This document shows positions 15,909 through 25,346 of a stretch of DNA of 64,000 nt, in pieces. Source of the DNA: Alistipes sp. dk3624 (GTDB lineage Bacteria; Bacteroidota; Bacteroidia; Bacteroidales; Rikenellaceae); contig NZ_CP045651.1 in assembly GCF_009557455.1 (NCBI RefSeq), positions 2,542,001 to 2,606,000 on the forward strand, in the 5' to 3' direction. Both the position numbers and the translations under genes were made by a program. Below the pieces are notes generated by a model that was given only the letters and a program-made list of their open reading frames with translations, was not told where the DNA came from and searched no databases. The first letter of the stretch is position 1. Each line of letters begins with the position of its first letter.

Positions 15909-16349
15909 TTAAGCTTCGGCTACCACTTCGAATTTAACGGTTGCGCTGATGCCTTTGTAAAGCTTCACGGCGGCTTCGTAAGCGCCGATCGTCTTCACGG
16001 GGTCTACGCTGATGCTCTTGCGGTCTACGGCGATCCCTTTTTCGTTCAGGGCCTCGGCCACGTTCGCTGCGGTTACCGAACCGAAAATGCGTCCTTCCTC
16101 GGCTTTGGCGGTGATGGTCAACGCGATCTCTGCCAGCTTGGCTGCCAGCGCTTCGGCGTCGGCGATCAGCTTGGCCTCTTTGTGCGCCTGCTGTTTCAGG
16201 TTTTCGGCCAACACCTTGCGGGCGGAAGCCGTCGCGCTTTTGGCGTATCCCTGCGGGATCAGGTAATTATTGGCGTAACCGGGGCGAACTTCCACGATGT
16301 CGTTGGCATAACCCAAGTTCTCGACGTCTTTGATAAGAATTACTTGCAT
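15909..16349 (-). CDS. rplI: 50S ribosomal protein L9
   Basis: This protein binds 23S rRNA with its N-terminal domain and spans outward by a long helix. The 146 residues show the family signature start MQVILIKDVENLGYANDIVEVRPGY in pieces, GYANNYLIPQG (the L9 signature, near 24-34), an Ala/Lys-rich connecting helix (about 40-75), and the C-terminal domain with GRIFGSVTAANVAEAL. It is the third gene of the rpsF-rpsR-rplI operon, 21 bases after rpsR. Confidence 0.98.
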   Translation of the reverse strand: MQVILIKDVENLGYANDIVEVRPGYANNYLIPQGYAKSATASARKVLAENLKQQAHKEAKLIADAEALAAKLAEIALTITAKAEEGRIFGSVTAANVAEALNEKGIAVDRKSISVDPVKTIGAYEAAVKLYKGISATVKFEVVAEA

Positions 16350-16370
16350 GATATTTCCTCCGGTTTTAGA

Positions 16371-16640
16371 TTATTTAAACATATCGGTAACGAAAGGCAG
16401 CAGAGCCAGGTGGCGTGCACGCTTTACGGCGGAGGCTACCTTTTTCTGGAATTTCTGCGAAGTTCCGGTCAGGCGGCGAGGCAGAATCTTGCCCTGTTCG
16501 TTGAGGAACTTTTTCAGGAATTCGGCGTCTTTGTAATCGACGTATTTGATGCCGGATTTTTTGAAACGGCAGTATTTTTTCTTTTTGACCTCTACGGTAG
16601 GAGGGTTCAGGTATCTGATTTCGGATTGATTCTGTGCCAT
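16371..16640 (-). CDS. rpsR: 30S ribosomal protein S18
   Basis: This small-subunit protein binds S6 and 16S rRNA on the platform. The 89 residues contain the family core [33 protein letters not shown] and the basic end [16 protein letters not shown]. The N-terminus carries the Lys-rich VEVKKKKYC stretch. It lies 6 bases after rpsF and 21 before rplI, in the standard operon but without an ssb or priB gene between, as is usual in Bacteroidetes. Confidence 0.98.
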   Translation of the reverse strand: MAQNQSEIRYLNPPTVEVKKKKYCRFKKSGIKYVDYKDAEFLKKFLNEQGKILPRRLTGTSQKFQKKVASAVKRARHLALLPFVTDMFK

Positions 16641-16646
16641 GACTTG

Positions 16647-16988
16647 TTATTCCTGTTTTGATTTGTATTTGTTTCTGCGTTTTTCTGCGTACTCAACGGC
16701 GTATTTATCCATTTTGAAAGTCAGGAAACGGATCACGCGTTCGTCGCGGCGATACTGAGTTTCGAGGATGTCGACGATGTCGCCTTCCGCTTCGAACTCG
16801 ATCAGGAAGTAAAAGCCGGTGGTCTTTTTCTGGATCGGGTAGGCGAGTTTCTTGAGTCCCCACTCTTCGCCGCTTACGATCCGACCGCCGTTCTCGGTGA
16901 TGACACCCTGGAATTTGCCGAACACCTCTTTGGTCTGAACGTCAGACAGCACCGGCGTGGCAATGAAAACGGTTTCGTAATGATTCAT
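16647..16988 (-). CDS. rpsF: 30S ribosomal protein S6
   Basis: This protein forms a heterodimer with S18 on the platform of the small subunit. The 113 residues begin [16 protein letters not shown] and contain [24 protein letters not shown] and [12 protein letters not shown], typical of S6. It is the first gene of the operon. The leader is only about 30 bases from the predicted promoter, so an S6:S18-binding leader RNA as found in other bacteria does not seem to fit here. Confidence 0.98.
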   Translation of the reverse strand: MNHYETVFIATPVLSDVQTKEVFGKFQGVITENGGRIVSGEEWGLKKLAYPIQKKTTGFYFLIEFEAEGDIVDILETQYRRDERVIRFLTFKMDKYAVEYAEKRRNKYKSKQE

Positions 16989-17025
16989 AACGATTTGATT
17001 TAATTTGTTTTGTGAAAATGTGCCG

Positions 17026-17033
17026 CAAAGGTA
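17026..17033 (-). promoter_or_regulatory. -7 box of the rpsF operon promoter
   Basis: On the minus strand TACCTTTG matches the -7 consensus exactly, 38 bases before the rpsF start; a TTGGG about 19 bases further upstream may serve as a weak -33 box. Confidence 0.65.
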
Positions 17034-17087
17034 ATAAAAAACAGGGAAATCCCAATGCTGTCCGCCGTTTTTTATGGGTTTTGCCGT

Positions 17088-18566
17088 TTAATTGTCTTTC
17101 AGCAGACGGTCGATCGCCGCGCCGGCGCTGGAAATCCCGACCGGGGCATAGCGGGTGACGATCCTGCCGCTGCGGTCCATCAGCAGGTGGGACGGGAACA
17201 TATAAAAGTCGCAAACCGTACTGAAGACAGTCGCCGAAGCGAAGTCGAACAGGAAACATTCGCCGGGGATTTTACCCTCGCCGACCATTTCGACCCACCT
17301 CTCCCGGGGCGACCATACCGCCAGGGTAACGAATACGACCTCTTTCCCTTCGTATTTTTTTTGCAGTTCGGTCAGCTCCGACATTTGGGCGATGCAGGGA
17401 GAGCACCACGTGCCCCAGACGTCGATGTAGACTACTTTCCCGGCATACCGGGAGCGAAGCAGGCCGAAAATGTCTTTTCCTGAGACGGTGTCGACCGTGC
17501 CGCCCTGTTTATCGAAATAGCAGATCTCTTTCAGGGGCGTTTCCGGGAACCGGATGTCCGTTCGCTCCCGTTCCGCCCGTACTGCCCGTACCGTCCGGTC
17601 GGAAAAATAGGGCGATTCGAAAAAGGAAGCGGGTTCCGTATCGGGTATGTCCGGGGCGCCTTGTTCCTGCAGCGTTTGGGCTACCAGTTGGAAAGTCATA
17701 AAGTCCCGGCGCGGAGAAGCGGGTTGCGTGCCGGCGAAGCGCGCGATCCGCTCCCACGGGGTGAGCGCCTTGTTTTCGGGACGGTCCGAAAAGAGGCCGA
17801 AACCGCGTTGCGCGTAATCCGTCAGAAAAGCCTGAGCGCCGGAAAAAGTCAGGCTTTGCAGATCGTTCGAAGCGATCTGGGACAGAAAGGGAAAATCTAT
17901 TTGGTAGAAGCCCAGCGTCTCTCGGAGCTGGATATACACCCGCGCCGGAATGCTTTGCCGGGCCCACTCTTTCGCTGCTTTGGATAATTTGGCGCGCGCG
18001 CTGTAACGGGCCAGCGAATCTTGCATTTGCGCCGTTTTTTCCGGATACAGCCCGTAGGCGGACGAATCCCGGGGGAACCGGATCGTTTCCGACAGTTGCG
18101 ATAGGTATTTTTCGCACGCGTTGATCTGGGCGTTCAGCGAACCCTGTTTGCCGCCGAAGACGAATCCCGTGTCGTCGTTGTCGCAGATTTTGCCGAAATC
18201 CAGCGTCAGCGATGCCGAATCCCCCGGGGCGGAGAGCAGGACGGCGTGGTGGGTGTCCATCCGGGCGCCGACGCCGATGCGGATGTCTTGGCGCCACGGC
18301 ATTTCCCGTTTCAGGGTGAAGCTCGTGTCGCTGTCTATGAAAAAGGCTTGTTTGCCGTCTGTGCAGGGCGAATAAAGCGCATTGAGCGGGTCCCGGTAGC
18401 AGGTCGGGTCGTGGAAATCGACGGTAAGGACGCCGGTCGGGTTCGTTCCCGTGTTGATGATTTTCAGATGCAGGGTCGACAGGGAGCGGGAGGCTTCGGA
18501 GGCCCGGAGCGTGCAGGAAATGCTGCCGGCAATCATTGCCAGGGCGATCAGTTGTAAACGTTTCAT
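17088..18566 (-). CDS. TlpA-family thiol-disulfide reductase with long N-terminal domain
   Basis: An exported 492-residue protein. The C-terminal 115 residues are a thioredoxin-like TlpA domain with the redox motif WCSPC (Cys388 and Cys391) in VWGTWCSPCIAQM and the cis-proline in MFPSHLLMD. The N-terminal 360 residues form a Bacteroidetes-type domain with beta-rich start and helical middle, as in proteins annotated as DUF4369- or TlpA-like disulfide reductases. ATG 18566 is preferred over the longer frame at 18638 because it starts directly with a signal peptide MKRLQLIALAMIAG; a cysteine at the end (SISC) could be lipidated, but the lipobox is weak. It probably reduces periplasmic disulfides; the partner is unknown. 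It stands alone between the rpsF operon and the divergent fumarase gene. Confidence 0.85.
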   Translation of the reverse strand: MKRLQLIALAMIAGSISCTLRASEASRSLSTLHLKIINTGTNPTGVLTVDFHDPTCYRDPLNALYSPCTDGKQAFFIDSDTSFTLKREMPWRQDIRIGVGARMDTHHAVLLSAPGDSASLTLDFGKICDNDDTGFVFGGKQGSLNAQINACEKYLSQLSETIRFPRDSSAYGLYPEKTAQMQDSLARYSARAKLSKAAKEWARQSIPARVYIQLRETLGFYQIDFPFLSQIASNDLQSLTFSGAQAFLTDYAQRGFGLFSDRPENKALTPWERIARFAGTQPASPRRDFMTFQLVAQTLQEQGAPDIPDTEPASFFESPYFSDRTVRAVRAERERTDIRFPETPLKEICYFDKQGGTVDTVSGKDIFGLLRSRYAGKVVYIDVWGTWCSPCIAQMSELTELQKKYEGKEVVFVTLAVWSPRERWVEMVGEGKIPGECFLFDFASATVFSTVCDFYMFPSHLLMDRSGRIVTRYAPVGISSAGAAIDRLLKDN

Positions 18567-18716
18567 GGCGGCGAGTTTTAAAAGGTTGCGATTATAGACT
18601 GTATATTCAAAATTAAAGACTTTTTGTGGTATTTCCAAGGAGGGCGGACTTTTTATCCGGTGAAATTTACTGAGAAGATTCCCGGCGGCGGCGATCCGTT
18701 TTTCAGAGTTTCTTTT

Positions 18717-18724
18717 TACCTTTG
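18717..18724 (+). promoter_or_regulatory. -7 box of the fumarase promoter
   Basis: TACCTTTG fits the consensus and lies 36 bases before the ATG. No clear TTTG is found 19-21 bases upstream. Confidence 0.6.
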
Positions 18725-18759
18725 TAAAATTGAAATTAATTTAAACCGCAGATAGCGCT

Positions 18760-20391
18760 ATGTCAGAATTTATTTATCAGGAGCCTTTTCCGATTTCGGA
18801 GGATACCACCGAGTATCGCCTGCTCACCAAAGATTATGTCAAGACGGTCGAATGCGACGGCCGCAAAATCCTGAAGATCGACCCGAAAGGACTGGAACTG
18901 CTTTCGCGCGAGGCGTTCGCCGACGTATCGTTCTACCTCAGGGCTTCGCACCTGCAGAAACTGGCCGATATCCTGAACGATCCGGAGGCCACCGATAACG
19001 ATAAATTCGTCGCTTATACGATGTTGCTGAATCAGGCGGTGTCGGCCGAGGGCGAATTGCCTACCTGCCAGGATACCGGCACGGCGATCGTGATCGGGAA
19101 GAAAGGCGAGGACGTATATACGGGCGCGAACGATGCCGAAGCCTTGTCGAAAGGCGTTTACGAAACGTATCGCGACCGCAACCTGCGCTATTCGCAGGTG
19201 GTGCCGTTCACGATGACCGAAGAGAAAAATTCGGGGACGAACCTGCCGGCGCAGATCGACTTGTACGCGACGCAGGGCAACAAATACAGCTTCCTGTTCA
19301 TCACCAAAGGAGGCGGATCGGCGAATAAGACGTTCCTGTACCAGCAGACCAAGGCGCTGCTGAACGAGGAGTCGCTGACCAAATTCATTCGGACGCACAT
19401 TATGGACCTCGGTACGTCGGCCTGTCCGCCGTACCACCTCGCGCTGGTGATCGGCGGTACGTCGGCCGAAGCGAACCTGGCGACCGTCAAGAAAGCGTCG
19501 GCCGGTTACCTGGATCACCTGCCCACTTCGGGCAACGAAGGGGGGCGCGCGTTCCGCGACCTGGAATGGGAAGAAAAGGTGCTGAAGATCTGCCGCGAGA
19601 GCGGCGTGGGCGCTCAGTTCGGCGGTAAATACCTCGTACACGACGTGCGGGTGATCCGCCTGCCGCGCCATGCGGCATCGTGTCCGGTAGGCATCGGCGT
19701 GAGCTGCAGCGCCGACCGGAACATCAAGGCGAAGATCACCGAAGAGGGGATTTTCCTCGAACAACTTGAGAAGAATCCGGCTCGTTTCCTGCCGAAGACG
19801 GCTCCCGGCATGAAACCCGCCGTTGAGATCGACCTCGACGAGGGCATGGATAAAGTGCGCGAAATCCTGTCCAAATACCCGGTTAAAACGCGCCTGAACC
19901 TCAAAGGCACGCTGATCGTGGCCCGCGACATCGCCCATGCCCGCATCAAACAAATGCTCGACGAAGGCAAGCCGATGCCCGAGTATTTCAAGAAACATCC
20001 GATTTATTACGCCGGCCCGGCTAAGACGCCGCAGGGAATGGCTTCGGGCAGCTTCGGCCCGACGACCGCAGGCCGTATGGACCCGTACGTCGACCTGTTC
20101 CAGGATCGCGGCGGATCGCTGGTGATGGTGGCCAAGGGAAACCGCACGCAGGCCGTGACGGACGCCTGCAAGAAGCACGGCGGGTTCTACCTCGGTTCGA
20201 TCGGCGGCCCGGCCGCCGTGTTGGCGAAGAACAGCATCAAGAGCGTCGAGGTGGTCGATTTCCCGGAACTGGGAATGGAAGCCGTCCGCAAAATCTATGT
20301 CGAGAATTTCCCGGCGTTCATCATTGTCGACGACAAAGGCAACGACTTTTTTGCCGAGTTCAAGAAAGACGGCTGCGGGAGCGGACATTGA
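18760..20391 (+). CDS. fumA: Class I fumarate hydratase (Fe-S type)
   Basis: This cytoplasmic enzyme interconverts fumarate and malate in the reductive branch toward succinate or in the TCA cycle. The 543 residues match the class I length. The three cysteine ligands of the oxygen-sensitive [4Fe-4S] cluster are recognisable: Cys103 (PTCQDTGTA), Cys222 ([10 protein letters not shown]) and Cys316 (GVSCSADR), the last near Cys309. The KGGGSANKT loop (184-191) and the C-terminal swivel domain with GPTTAGRMD and [24 protein letters not shown] are typical. The gene is monocistronic with its own -7 box and a strong terminator. In a Bacteroidales anaerobe it would serve fumarate respiration and the succinate/propionate route that uses the methylmalonyl-CoA genes at 46 kb. 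Confidence 0.95.
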   Translation: MSEFIYQEPFPISEDTTEYRLLTKDYVKTVECDGRKILKIDPKGLELLSREAFADVSFYLRASHLQKLADILNDPEATDNDKFVAYTMLLNQAVSAEGELPTCQDTGTAIVIGKKGEDVYTGANDAEALSKGVYETYRDRNLRYSQVVPFTMTEEKNSGTNLPAQIDLYATQGNKYSFLFITKGGGSANKTFLYQQTKALLNEESLTKFIRTHIMDLGTSACPPYHLALVIGGTSAEANLATVKKASAGYLDHLPTSGNEGGRAFRDLEWEEKVLKICRESGVGAQFGGKYLVHDVRVIRLPRHAASCPVGIGVSCSADRNIKAKITEEGIFLEQLEKNPARFLPKTAPGMKPAVEIDLDEGMDKVREILSKYPVKTRLNLKGTLIVARDIAHARIKQMLDEGKPMPEYFKKHPIYYAGPAKTPQGMASGSFGPTTAGRMDPYVDLFQDRGGSLVMVAKGNRTQAVTDACKKHGGFYLGSIGGPAAVLAKNSIKSVEVVDFPELGMEAVRKIYVENFPAFIIVDDKGNDFFAEFKKDGCGSGH

Positions 20392-20414
20392 TTGCCGCGC
20401 ACCGTGTAAATGAA

Positions 20415-20450
20415 AAGCGGCGCCGTCTCCCGAAAGAGACGGCGCCGCTT
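20415..20450. terminator. Terminator between the fumarase gene and the convergent lipoprotein gene
   Basis: A perfect 15-bp GC-rich stem (20415-20429, 20436-20450) with a CCGAAA loop. The convergent gene ends at 20477, so it may act on both strands. Confidence 0.85.
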
Positions 20451-20476
20451 GTATAGCGTCTGCCGTTTGATTGCAT

Positions 20477-21355
20477 TTATTCTTCTTCTACCCGTTCGAA
20501 CCAGGAGATCATGCCTCCGTCCGTATCGGCGTATCGGATGATGTCGAACTTGCGGACGTTGGATGCGGGAATCATGTAACTCCGGAATTTCCCCTTGATC
20601 GTTTCTCTGTATAAACCGCGTTCCGGGTCGATAAGGCTGAAATCCGCTTCCCGACCCGGAAATCCGATCGTGAAGTTACCGGCGGAATCGGATTGGAAAG
20701 AGGTGATCAGATCCGGTTCGGGGCCGTCCATATTTAAAAACGAAAAGGTTGAGTCCGAGAGACAATAGACGAATTTCCATGTACGGTTGTCATCCAGGTA
20801 GTAGTCTTCCCTGCCGGGGTATTTATAGACGCACACCCAGTATCCCCGGTATCGTTCGATGGTCGAGTCCAATCGGATGATCAGTGTGTCGCGTCCGCGC
20901 TGAAGCGCTTCGTCGAACAGCGCGGCGGAACCGTCCCGAATCATATCTTCACGGTACGAATCGAATCTTTTTTGCAGCGAGTCGGGTTCGAACCACCTGT
21001 AGGCAGGGGCCTCCCGGTTGTGGTTGATGTAGACGTAAGTCCGGGATAACCCGTAGACGGAATCCTGATCGTAATAGGTTTCGAGAACGGTAATCGAATC
21101 GGCCGGGTCGGCCGCATCGTATAGGGCGCCGCCCAATTGAAGGCGAATTGTATCGGCTACGGCCCGCATGTAGGCCGGATTCCTTAGGTCGGTTAGCGTA
21201 CCCGGGGCGATCCTATCGCTATCGGTTGCGTCGGTTATCGTATCGATTACTACGGCGATTGGACCGGACGGGGTCGTCCGGGAGTTCCTGTTTCCCGATC
21301 CGGTGCAGGCGATCGAAAAGCCCGCGATCAGGAAAATAAAGCATAAATATTTCAT
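20477..21355 (-). CDS. Putative lipoprotein of unknown function
   Basis: A 292-residue secreted lipoprotein that I do not recognise. The signal peptide MKYLCFIFLIAGFSIAC ends in a plausible lipobox with the lipid cysteine at residue 17, followed by a TGSGNRNSRTTPSG linker. The rest is acidic and mostly beta/alpha mixed, with repeated Asp/Tyr-rich segments (YYDQDSVYGLSRTYVYINHN, YRGYWVCVYKYPGREDYYLDD each in part). A C-terminal segment AGNFTIGFPGREADFSLID looks like a small beta domain. No catalytic motif is evident. The gene is single, between the convergent fumarase gene and the divergent batD. Confidence 0.75.
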   Translation of the reverse strand: MKYLCFIFLIAGFSIACTGSGNRNSRTTPSGPIAVVIDTITDATDSDRIAPGTLTDLRNPAYMRAVADTIRLQLGGALYDAADPADSITVLETYYDQDSVYGLSRTYVYINHNREAPAYRWFEPDSLQKRFDSYREDMIRDGSAALFDEALQRGRDTLIIRLDSTIERYRGYWVCVYKYPGREDYYLDDNRTWKFVYCLSDSTFSFLNMDGPEPDLITSFQSDSAGNFTIGFPGREADFSLIDPERGLYRETIKGKFRSYMIPASNVRKFDIIRYADTDGGMISWFERVEEE

Positions 21356-21523
21356 AAGTTGGAGTTTTTGAGTTTCAAAGTTACGTAAGATTAAGGATAA
21401 AACGGCGTTCGCGAAGGTCTGTTTCTATGAATGCCGGATACTAAAGCGGGATTCGGACGCGTTTCTAAAACACGGCCGGGACAAGAATGTCAGTACCCGT
21501 TGCGGGTTTTGATTAAAAACAGT

Positions 21524-21531
21524 TATTTTTG
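21524..21531 (+). promoter_or_regulatory. -7 box before batD
   Basis: TATTTTTG matches the -7 consensus, 25 bases before the batD ATG. At the proper spacing (20 bases) upstream only TTGC is found; TTTG lies too near (12 bases). Confidence 0.6.
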
Positions 21532-21555
21532 CGGTTAAATTGATCCGATAGCAAT

Positions 21556-23400
21556 ATGTTACGTTTGATGAAGCATCTGTTTTGGGCGGCGGCTTTCCTG
21601 TTCGTTTCGGTGGCCGCTTTTGCTCAGAAAGTCGAGTTCGAGGCGAATGCGCCGGCCGTCGTGGCCGTCGGGGAGGCTTTCCGCATCGAGTTTTCGCTCA
21701 ATGCCAAGCCCGAGGAGTTCGTGCCGCCGACGTTCGACGGATTCGACGTAGTGGCCGGGCCGACCCTGTCGGAAGGCACTTCGGTGTCGATCGTCAACGG
21801 CAACGTGACCAAGACTTCGTCTTTTACCTACACTTATGTCATTCAGGCTTCGTCGGTCGGCAAGGCTTCGATTTCGGCGGCGTCGGTCAGGGTGGACGGG
21901 AAGAGCTACGGGACGCAGCCGTTGACGATCGAGGTGATCGCCGACGAAGCTTCGGCCCGGCCGGGCGCCGCCGGAGGCGAAAAGCAGGCGGGGGAGGCGC
22001 GGTCGGCGAAGCTGGGGGCCGACGATTTGCTGGTGCGGGTTGCGGTCAATCGCAACAACGTATTCAAAGGACAGCCGATCCGGGCCACATTCAAAATTTA
22101 TACGCGGGTGCAGTTGGGAGGATTGGATAATGTTAAGTATCCGGCATTCAATGGTTTCTGGGTGCAGGATCTCGATGTGCAGGGATACGGCTGGCAGCGG
22201 GAGACGTTGAACGGGAAAGTGTACGACGCCAAGATTATCCGGGAAGTGCTGCTCTATCCGCAGCAGGCCGGGCTGTTGCACATCGAGCAGTTCAGCCTGA
22301 ATGCCGTCGCGCAGATCGTTATGCAGACCTCGCCGCGCGGGCAGTCGTTGTTCGACGACTTTTTCGGAGGCGGGCAAACGGTGCAGGAGGTGCGGAAAAA
22401 CCTGTCGACCGCGCCGGTAGCGATTACGGTCAAGGATTTCCCCGCGGGGGCTCCCGCTTCGTTCAACGGAGCGGTCGGACAGTTCCAGATGAGCGGTGGG
22501 ATCGACAAGAAAACGATGTCGGCCAATGCGTCCGACAATTTTACCCTGAAGATATCCGGCAGCGGCAACTTGCCGCTGATCCAGGCTCCGACGGTCGAAA
22601 TGCCTACGTCGTTCGAGCAATACAACAAGAAGACGACCGAGAGCCTCGCGCACAATGCGAACGGGATTACCGGTTACCGCCAGTTCGAATACCCGTTCAT
22701 CCCGCGCGCAGAGGGTAGCTATACGATCAATCCGGTGGAATTCAGTTATTTCGATCCGGATGCGGCCAAGTATGTGACGCTGAATACTTCGTCGTTCAAC
22801 ATCGAGGTGCGTCCCGATTCGACCGGCGGAGGCGGGGTGTCGGGGATCGTCAGCGGAATCAATAAGGAGGATCTGAAGATTCTGGACAAGGATATCCGTT
22901 TCATCCGTATCGGCGATCCGTGTTTGACGCGGCGCGGGAACCTACTGTTCGGCAGTACGGCCTATTTTGCGGCGCTGGCGCTGATCCTGCTCGTTTTCGC
23001 CGGAGGATATCTTTATCTGAAAAAACGCCTGAGCGAGATGCAGAATACCGTGCTGGTGCGTAACCGGAAAGCGAACAAAGTGGCGTTGCAGCGTTTGCGG
23101 GCCGCCTTCCAGCACATGAACGCAGGGAGTGAAAAAGCGTTTTACGAAGAGATGCTGAAGGCGTTGTGGGGTTACATGAGCGATAAGCTGAACATTCCGG
23201 TCGCCAACCTGACGAAAGACAATATCCGCGAGGAACTGCTCAAGCGCAACGTTTCGGCCGAATTGACCGGGCAGTTTATCGATACGATCACCCACTGCGA
23301 GTATGCGCAGTATTCGCCGTCGTCTTCGGGGCGGATGAGCGAACTTTACGGCTCTGCGGCGGGGATTCTTTCCAAATTGGAATCGGTAATTAAAAAGTAA
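21556..23400 (+). CDS. batD: BatD (aerotolerance-operon membrane protein)
   Basis: A 614-residue membrane-anchored periplasmic protein of the BatD family, first described in the Bacteroides aerotolerance operon. A signal peptide (about 1-24, ending AFAQ) is followed by a series of immunoglobulin-like beta domains: VGEAFRIEFSLNAKPEEFVPPTFDGFDVVAGP in pieces near 38-70 and again DNVKYPAFNGFWVQDLDVQGY and IDKKTMSANASDNFTLKISGSGNLPL. A transmembrane helix lies near 474-495 (AALALILLVFAGGYLYL), followed by a cytoplasmic helical tail. It is expected to act with BatA/BatB von Willebrand-type proteins and MoxR ATPase, none of which is in the window. batE follows after one base. Confidence 0.92.
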   Translation: MLRLMKHLFWAAAFLFVSVAAFAQKVEFEANAPAVVAVGEAFRIEFSLNAKPEEFVPPTFDGFDVVAGPTLSEGTSVSIVNGNVTKTSSFTYTYVIQASSVGKASISAASVRVDGKSYGTQPLTIEVIADEASARPGAAGGEKQAGEARSAKLGADDLLVRVAVNRNNVFKGQPIRATFKIYTRVQLGGLDNVKYPAFNGFWVQDLDVQGYGWQRETLNGKVYDAKIIREVLLYPQQAGLLHIEQFSLNAVAQIVMQTSPRGQSLFDDFFGGGQTVQEVRKNLSTAPVAITVKDFPAGAPASFNGAVGQFQMSGGIDKKTMSANASDNFTLKISGSGNLPLIQAPTVEMPTSFEQYNKKTTESLAHNANGITGYRQFEYPFIPRAEGSYTINPVEFSYFDPDAAKYVTLNTSSFNIEVRPDSTGGGGVSGIVSGINKEDLKILDKDIRFIRIGDPCLTRRGNLLFGSTAYFAALALILLVFAGGYLYLKKRLSEMQNTVLVRNRKANKVALQRLRAAFQHMNAGSEKAFYEEMLKALWGYMSDKLNIPVANLTKDNIREELLKRNVSAELTGQFIDTITHCEYAQYSPSSSGRMSELYGSAAGILSKLESVIKK

Positions 23401-23401
23401 C

Positions 23402-24178
23402 ATGCATAAGATGAAAAAGATCATTCTGATCGTATTTCCGCTGGTTGCGCTGTGTTGCGGCACGGTTGTCGCGCAGGCGGATGCCGATAAAATCTGGGAC
23501 GATGCCAATACGGCGTATATCAATGCCGATTACGTAGCCGCCATCGACGGTTATGAAAAGCTGCTCGATTCGGGACTCGAAAGCGACCGGCTTTACCTGA
23601 ATCTCGGGAACGCCTATTTCAAACGCGGCATGAACGGCAAGGCGATCCTGAACTATAACCGGGCGCTGAAACTCGCGCCTTCCGACGACGATATCCGTTA
23701 CAACCTGTCGATCGCCAACGCTTATGTGCAGGACAAGATCGATGCGGTTCCCGTTTTTTTCGCGAAGCGTTGGCTGATCGGATTGGGGGACAGCCTGAGC
23801 AGTAACGCGTGGGCGGCATTGAGCCTGCTCTTTTTCGCGCTGACGCTCGTCGGACTCGGCGCTTACCTGCTGCTGCGCCGCGTCGCGCTGCAGAAGGCCG
23901 GATTTTACGGGGCTCTGGTTTCCGTCGCGGCGTTCGCGCTGGCGGTCGTTTATGCGGCCGTCGGGCGCAGCCAGCGCATCCATCCCGCAGAGGCGATCGT
24001 GATGAGTACGGCGGCTCCGGTCAAGAGTTCGCCCGATCCGCAGAGCAAGGATATTTTCGTATTGCACGAGGGAACGAAGGTGGCGGTCGGCGATTCGCTG
24101 GGCGACTGGCGTGAAATACGTATCGCCGACGGTAACAAGGGCTGGGTTCAGGTTTCGGCCATCGAAATGATCGATTAG
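23402..24178 (+). CDS. batE: BatE (TPR and SH3-like domain protein)
   Basis: A 258-residue membrane protein of the Bat system. After a signal peptide (about 1-25) comes a tetratricopeptide stretch (about 30-105: NTAYINADYVAAIDGYEKLL, LYLNLGNAYFKRGMNGKAILNYNRALKLAP), then two membrane helices (near 140-160 and 168-186), and a C-terminal bacterial SH3-like domain (about 200-255, SSPDPQSKDIFVLHEGTKVAV ... GWVQVSAIEMID). It starts one base after batD, so the two are translationally coupled; ATG 23411 is an alternative start. recR follows seven bases later, giving an unusual batD-batE-recR unit. Confidence 0.92.
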   Translation: MHKMKKIILIVFPLVALCCGTVVAQADADKIWDDANTAYINADYVAAIDGYEKLLDSGLESDRLYLNLGNAYFKRGMNGKAILNYNRALKLAPSDDDIRYNLSIANAYVQDKIDAVPVFFAKRWLIGLGDSLSSNAWAALSLLFFALTLVGLGAYLLLRRVALQKAGFYGALVSVAAFALAVVYAAVGRSQRIHPAEAIVMSTAAPVKSSPDPQSKDIFVLHEGTKVAVGDSLGDWREIRIADGNKGWVQVSAIEMID

Positions 24179-24185
24179 CGGGGAG

Positions 24186-24779
24186 ATGTCGAAACTACTG
24201 GACGACGTGGTGAGCGAGCTGTCGCGGTTGCCGGGCGTAGGCCGGCGTACCGCGATGCGCCTGGCGATGCACATGCTGCGGATGGAAGAGCATGACGTGA
24301 TGTTGATGACGCAGGCGATGGCCCGTTTCCGTTCCGATATCCGCTATTGTTCCCGATGCAACAACCTCTCCGACGGCGATGTCTGCGAAATATGCTCCGA
24401 TGCGACGCGCGACCGGTCGACGGTCTGTGTGGTCGAACAGGTCAAAGACGTGCTTTCGATCGAAAATACGCGGCAGTATAACGGTCTGTATCACGTTTTG
24501 GGGGGCGTCATTTCGCCGATGCAGGGGATCGGTCCGTCCGACCTGAAGATCGACCTGCTGCTCGACCATCTGGCGAGCGGGGAGGTCAGGGAGGTGATCC
24601 TTGCGCTGAGTACGACGGTCGAAGGAGAGACCACTTCTTTTTATATATCGAGACGGCTGCAAGCGTGCGAAGGAGTCCGTCTGACTTCGATCGCTCGCGG
24701 GATCGGGTTCGGGGACGAGTTGGATTATGCCGACGACCTGACCATTGCCCATGCGCTGCATAACCGCCGGCCGCTGTAA
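24186..24779 (+). CDS. recR: Recombination mediator RecR
   Basis: The RecFOR-pathway protein that helps load RecA at gaps. The 197 residues show the N-terminal helix-hairpin-helix (LPGVGRRTAMRLAMHML, 15-31), the zinc finger C-x2-C-x8-C-x2-C (Cys55, 58, 67, 70), the Toprim domain (VCVVEQVKDVLSIENT and later EVILALSTTVEGETT), and the C-terminal Walker B-like tail. It follows batE by seven bases and probably shares its transcript. After it, 24780-25027 contains no gene that I can support. Confidence 0.96.
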   Translation: MSKLLDDVVSELSRLPGVGRRTAMRLAMHMLRMEEHDVMLMTQAMARFRSDIRYCSRCNNLSDGDVCEICSDATRDRSTVCVVEQVKDVLSIENTRQYNGLYHVLGGVISPMQGIGPSDLKIDLLLDHLASGEVREVILALSTTVEGETTSFYISRRLQACEGVRLTSIARGIGFGDELDYADDLTIAHALHNRRPL

Positions 24780-25027
24780 TCTTTCTGCGGCGTTTTTTCA
24801 TTTCTTCAGTCCGATGAAACCGGGCGTTCGCTCCGGAGGTTTTCCGGGGAGTTCCATTTGTCGTGGTTTGCATCGTTCGGAATGTTGCGGACGGCTCGGT
24901 AAATGGTATTTGCGATTTCTTTACGGCCGGATTTCCGGTTAGCATCCCGAACTGTCGGAATGTCCGTGACAGGCCGGCATGTCAGAATGACCGGGGCGGT
25001 CGAAGCGTTTTTCGCCGGGTATGATAA

Positions 25028-25066
25028 AAAGAGAAGCACTTACGCAATACGTAAGTGCTTCTCTTT
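25028..25066 (-). terminator. Terminator of tRNA-Pro(CGG)
   Basis: A perfect 17-bp stem (25028-25044 and 25050-25066) with a 5-base loop, starting 6 bases beyond the tRNA 3' end on the minus strand and ending there in a T-tract. It could also stop plus-strand transcripts from recR. Confidence 0.88.
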
Positions 25067-25071
25067 CATTG

Positions 25072-25146
25072 TCGGGGTACCGGGATTCGAACCCGGGACC
25101 TCCAACTCCCGAAGCTGGCGCGCTAACCGGACTGCGCTACACCCCG
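25072..25146 (-). tRNA. tRNA-Pro (anticodon CGG)
   Basis: A 75-base tRNA on the minus strand. Acceptor CGGGGTG pairs with TACCCCG (one G-T), the anticodon loop TTCGGGA gives CGG (reads CCG), and the T-arm CCGGG-TTCGAAT-CCCGG is standard. CCA is not encoded. Confidence 0.96.
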
Positions 25147-25346
25147 CGACAAATCGAGCGCAAATATAGTAATTATTCGTTATGTGCCAAAGAAATATTC
25201 CGTTTTATTTTGCGATTGTCCGGAAAAAGAGGATGCGATTTTTTTTTGTTTCATTTAAAGTATTGGTACGTAGTTTGTTGTTGTTCGCTTTCTAATATCG
25301 AAAAAAAGTGAAAAAAATGATCTTTCAGTTGATGGAGCCGGTGGAA

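Noticed and set aside
16989-17087. S6:S18-binding leader RNA before rpsF
   Set aside because: The leader from the predicted promoter is only about 30 bases, too short for that motif, and no CCG bulge hairpin was seen in it.
18763-20388. 541-codon open frame antisense to the fumarase gene
   Set aside because: A complementary-frame artefact of GC-rich codon use; the plus-strand frame has all fumarase cysteines.
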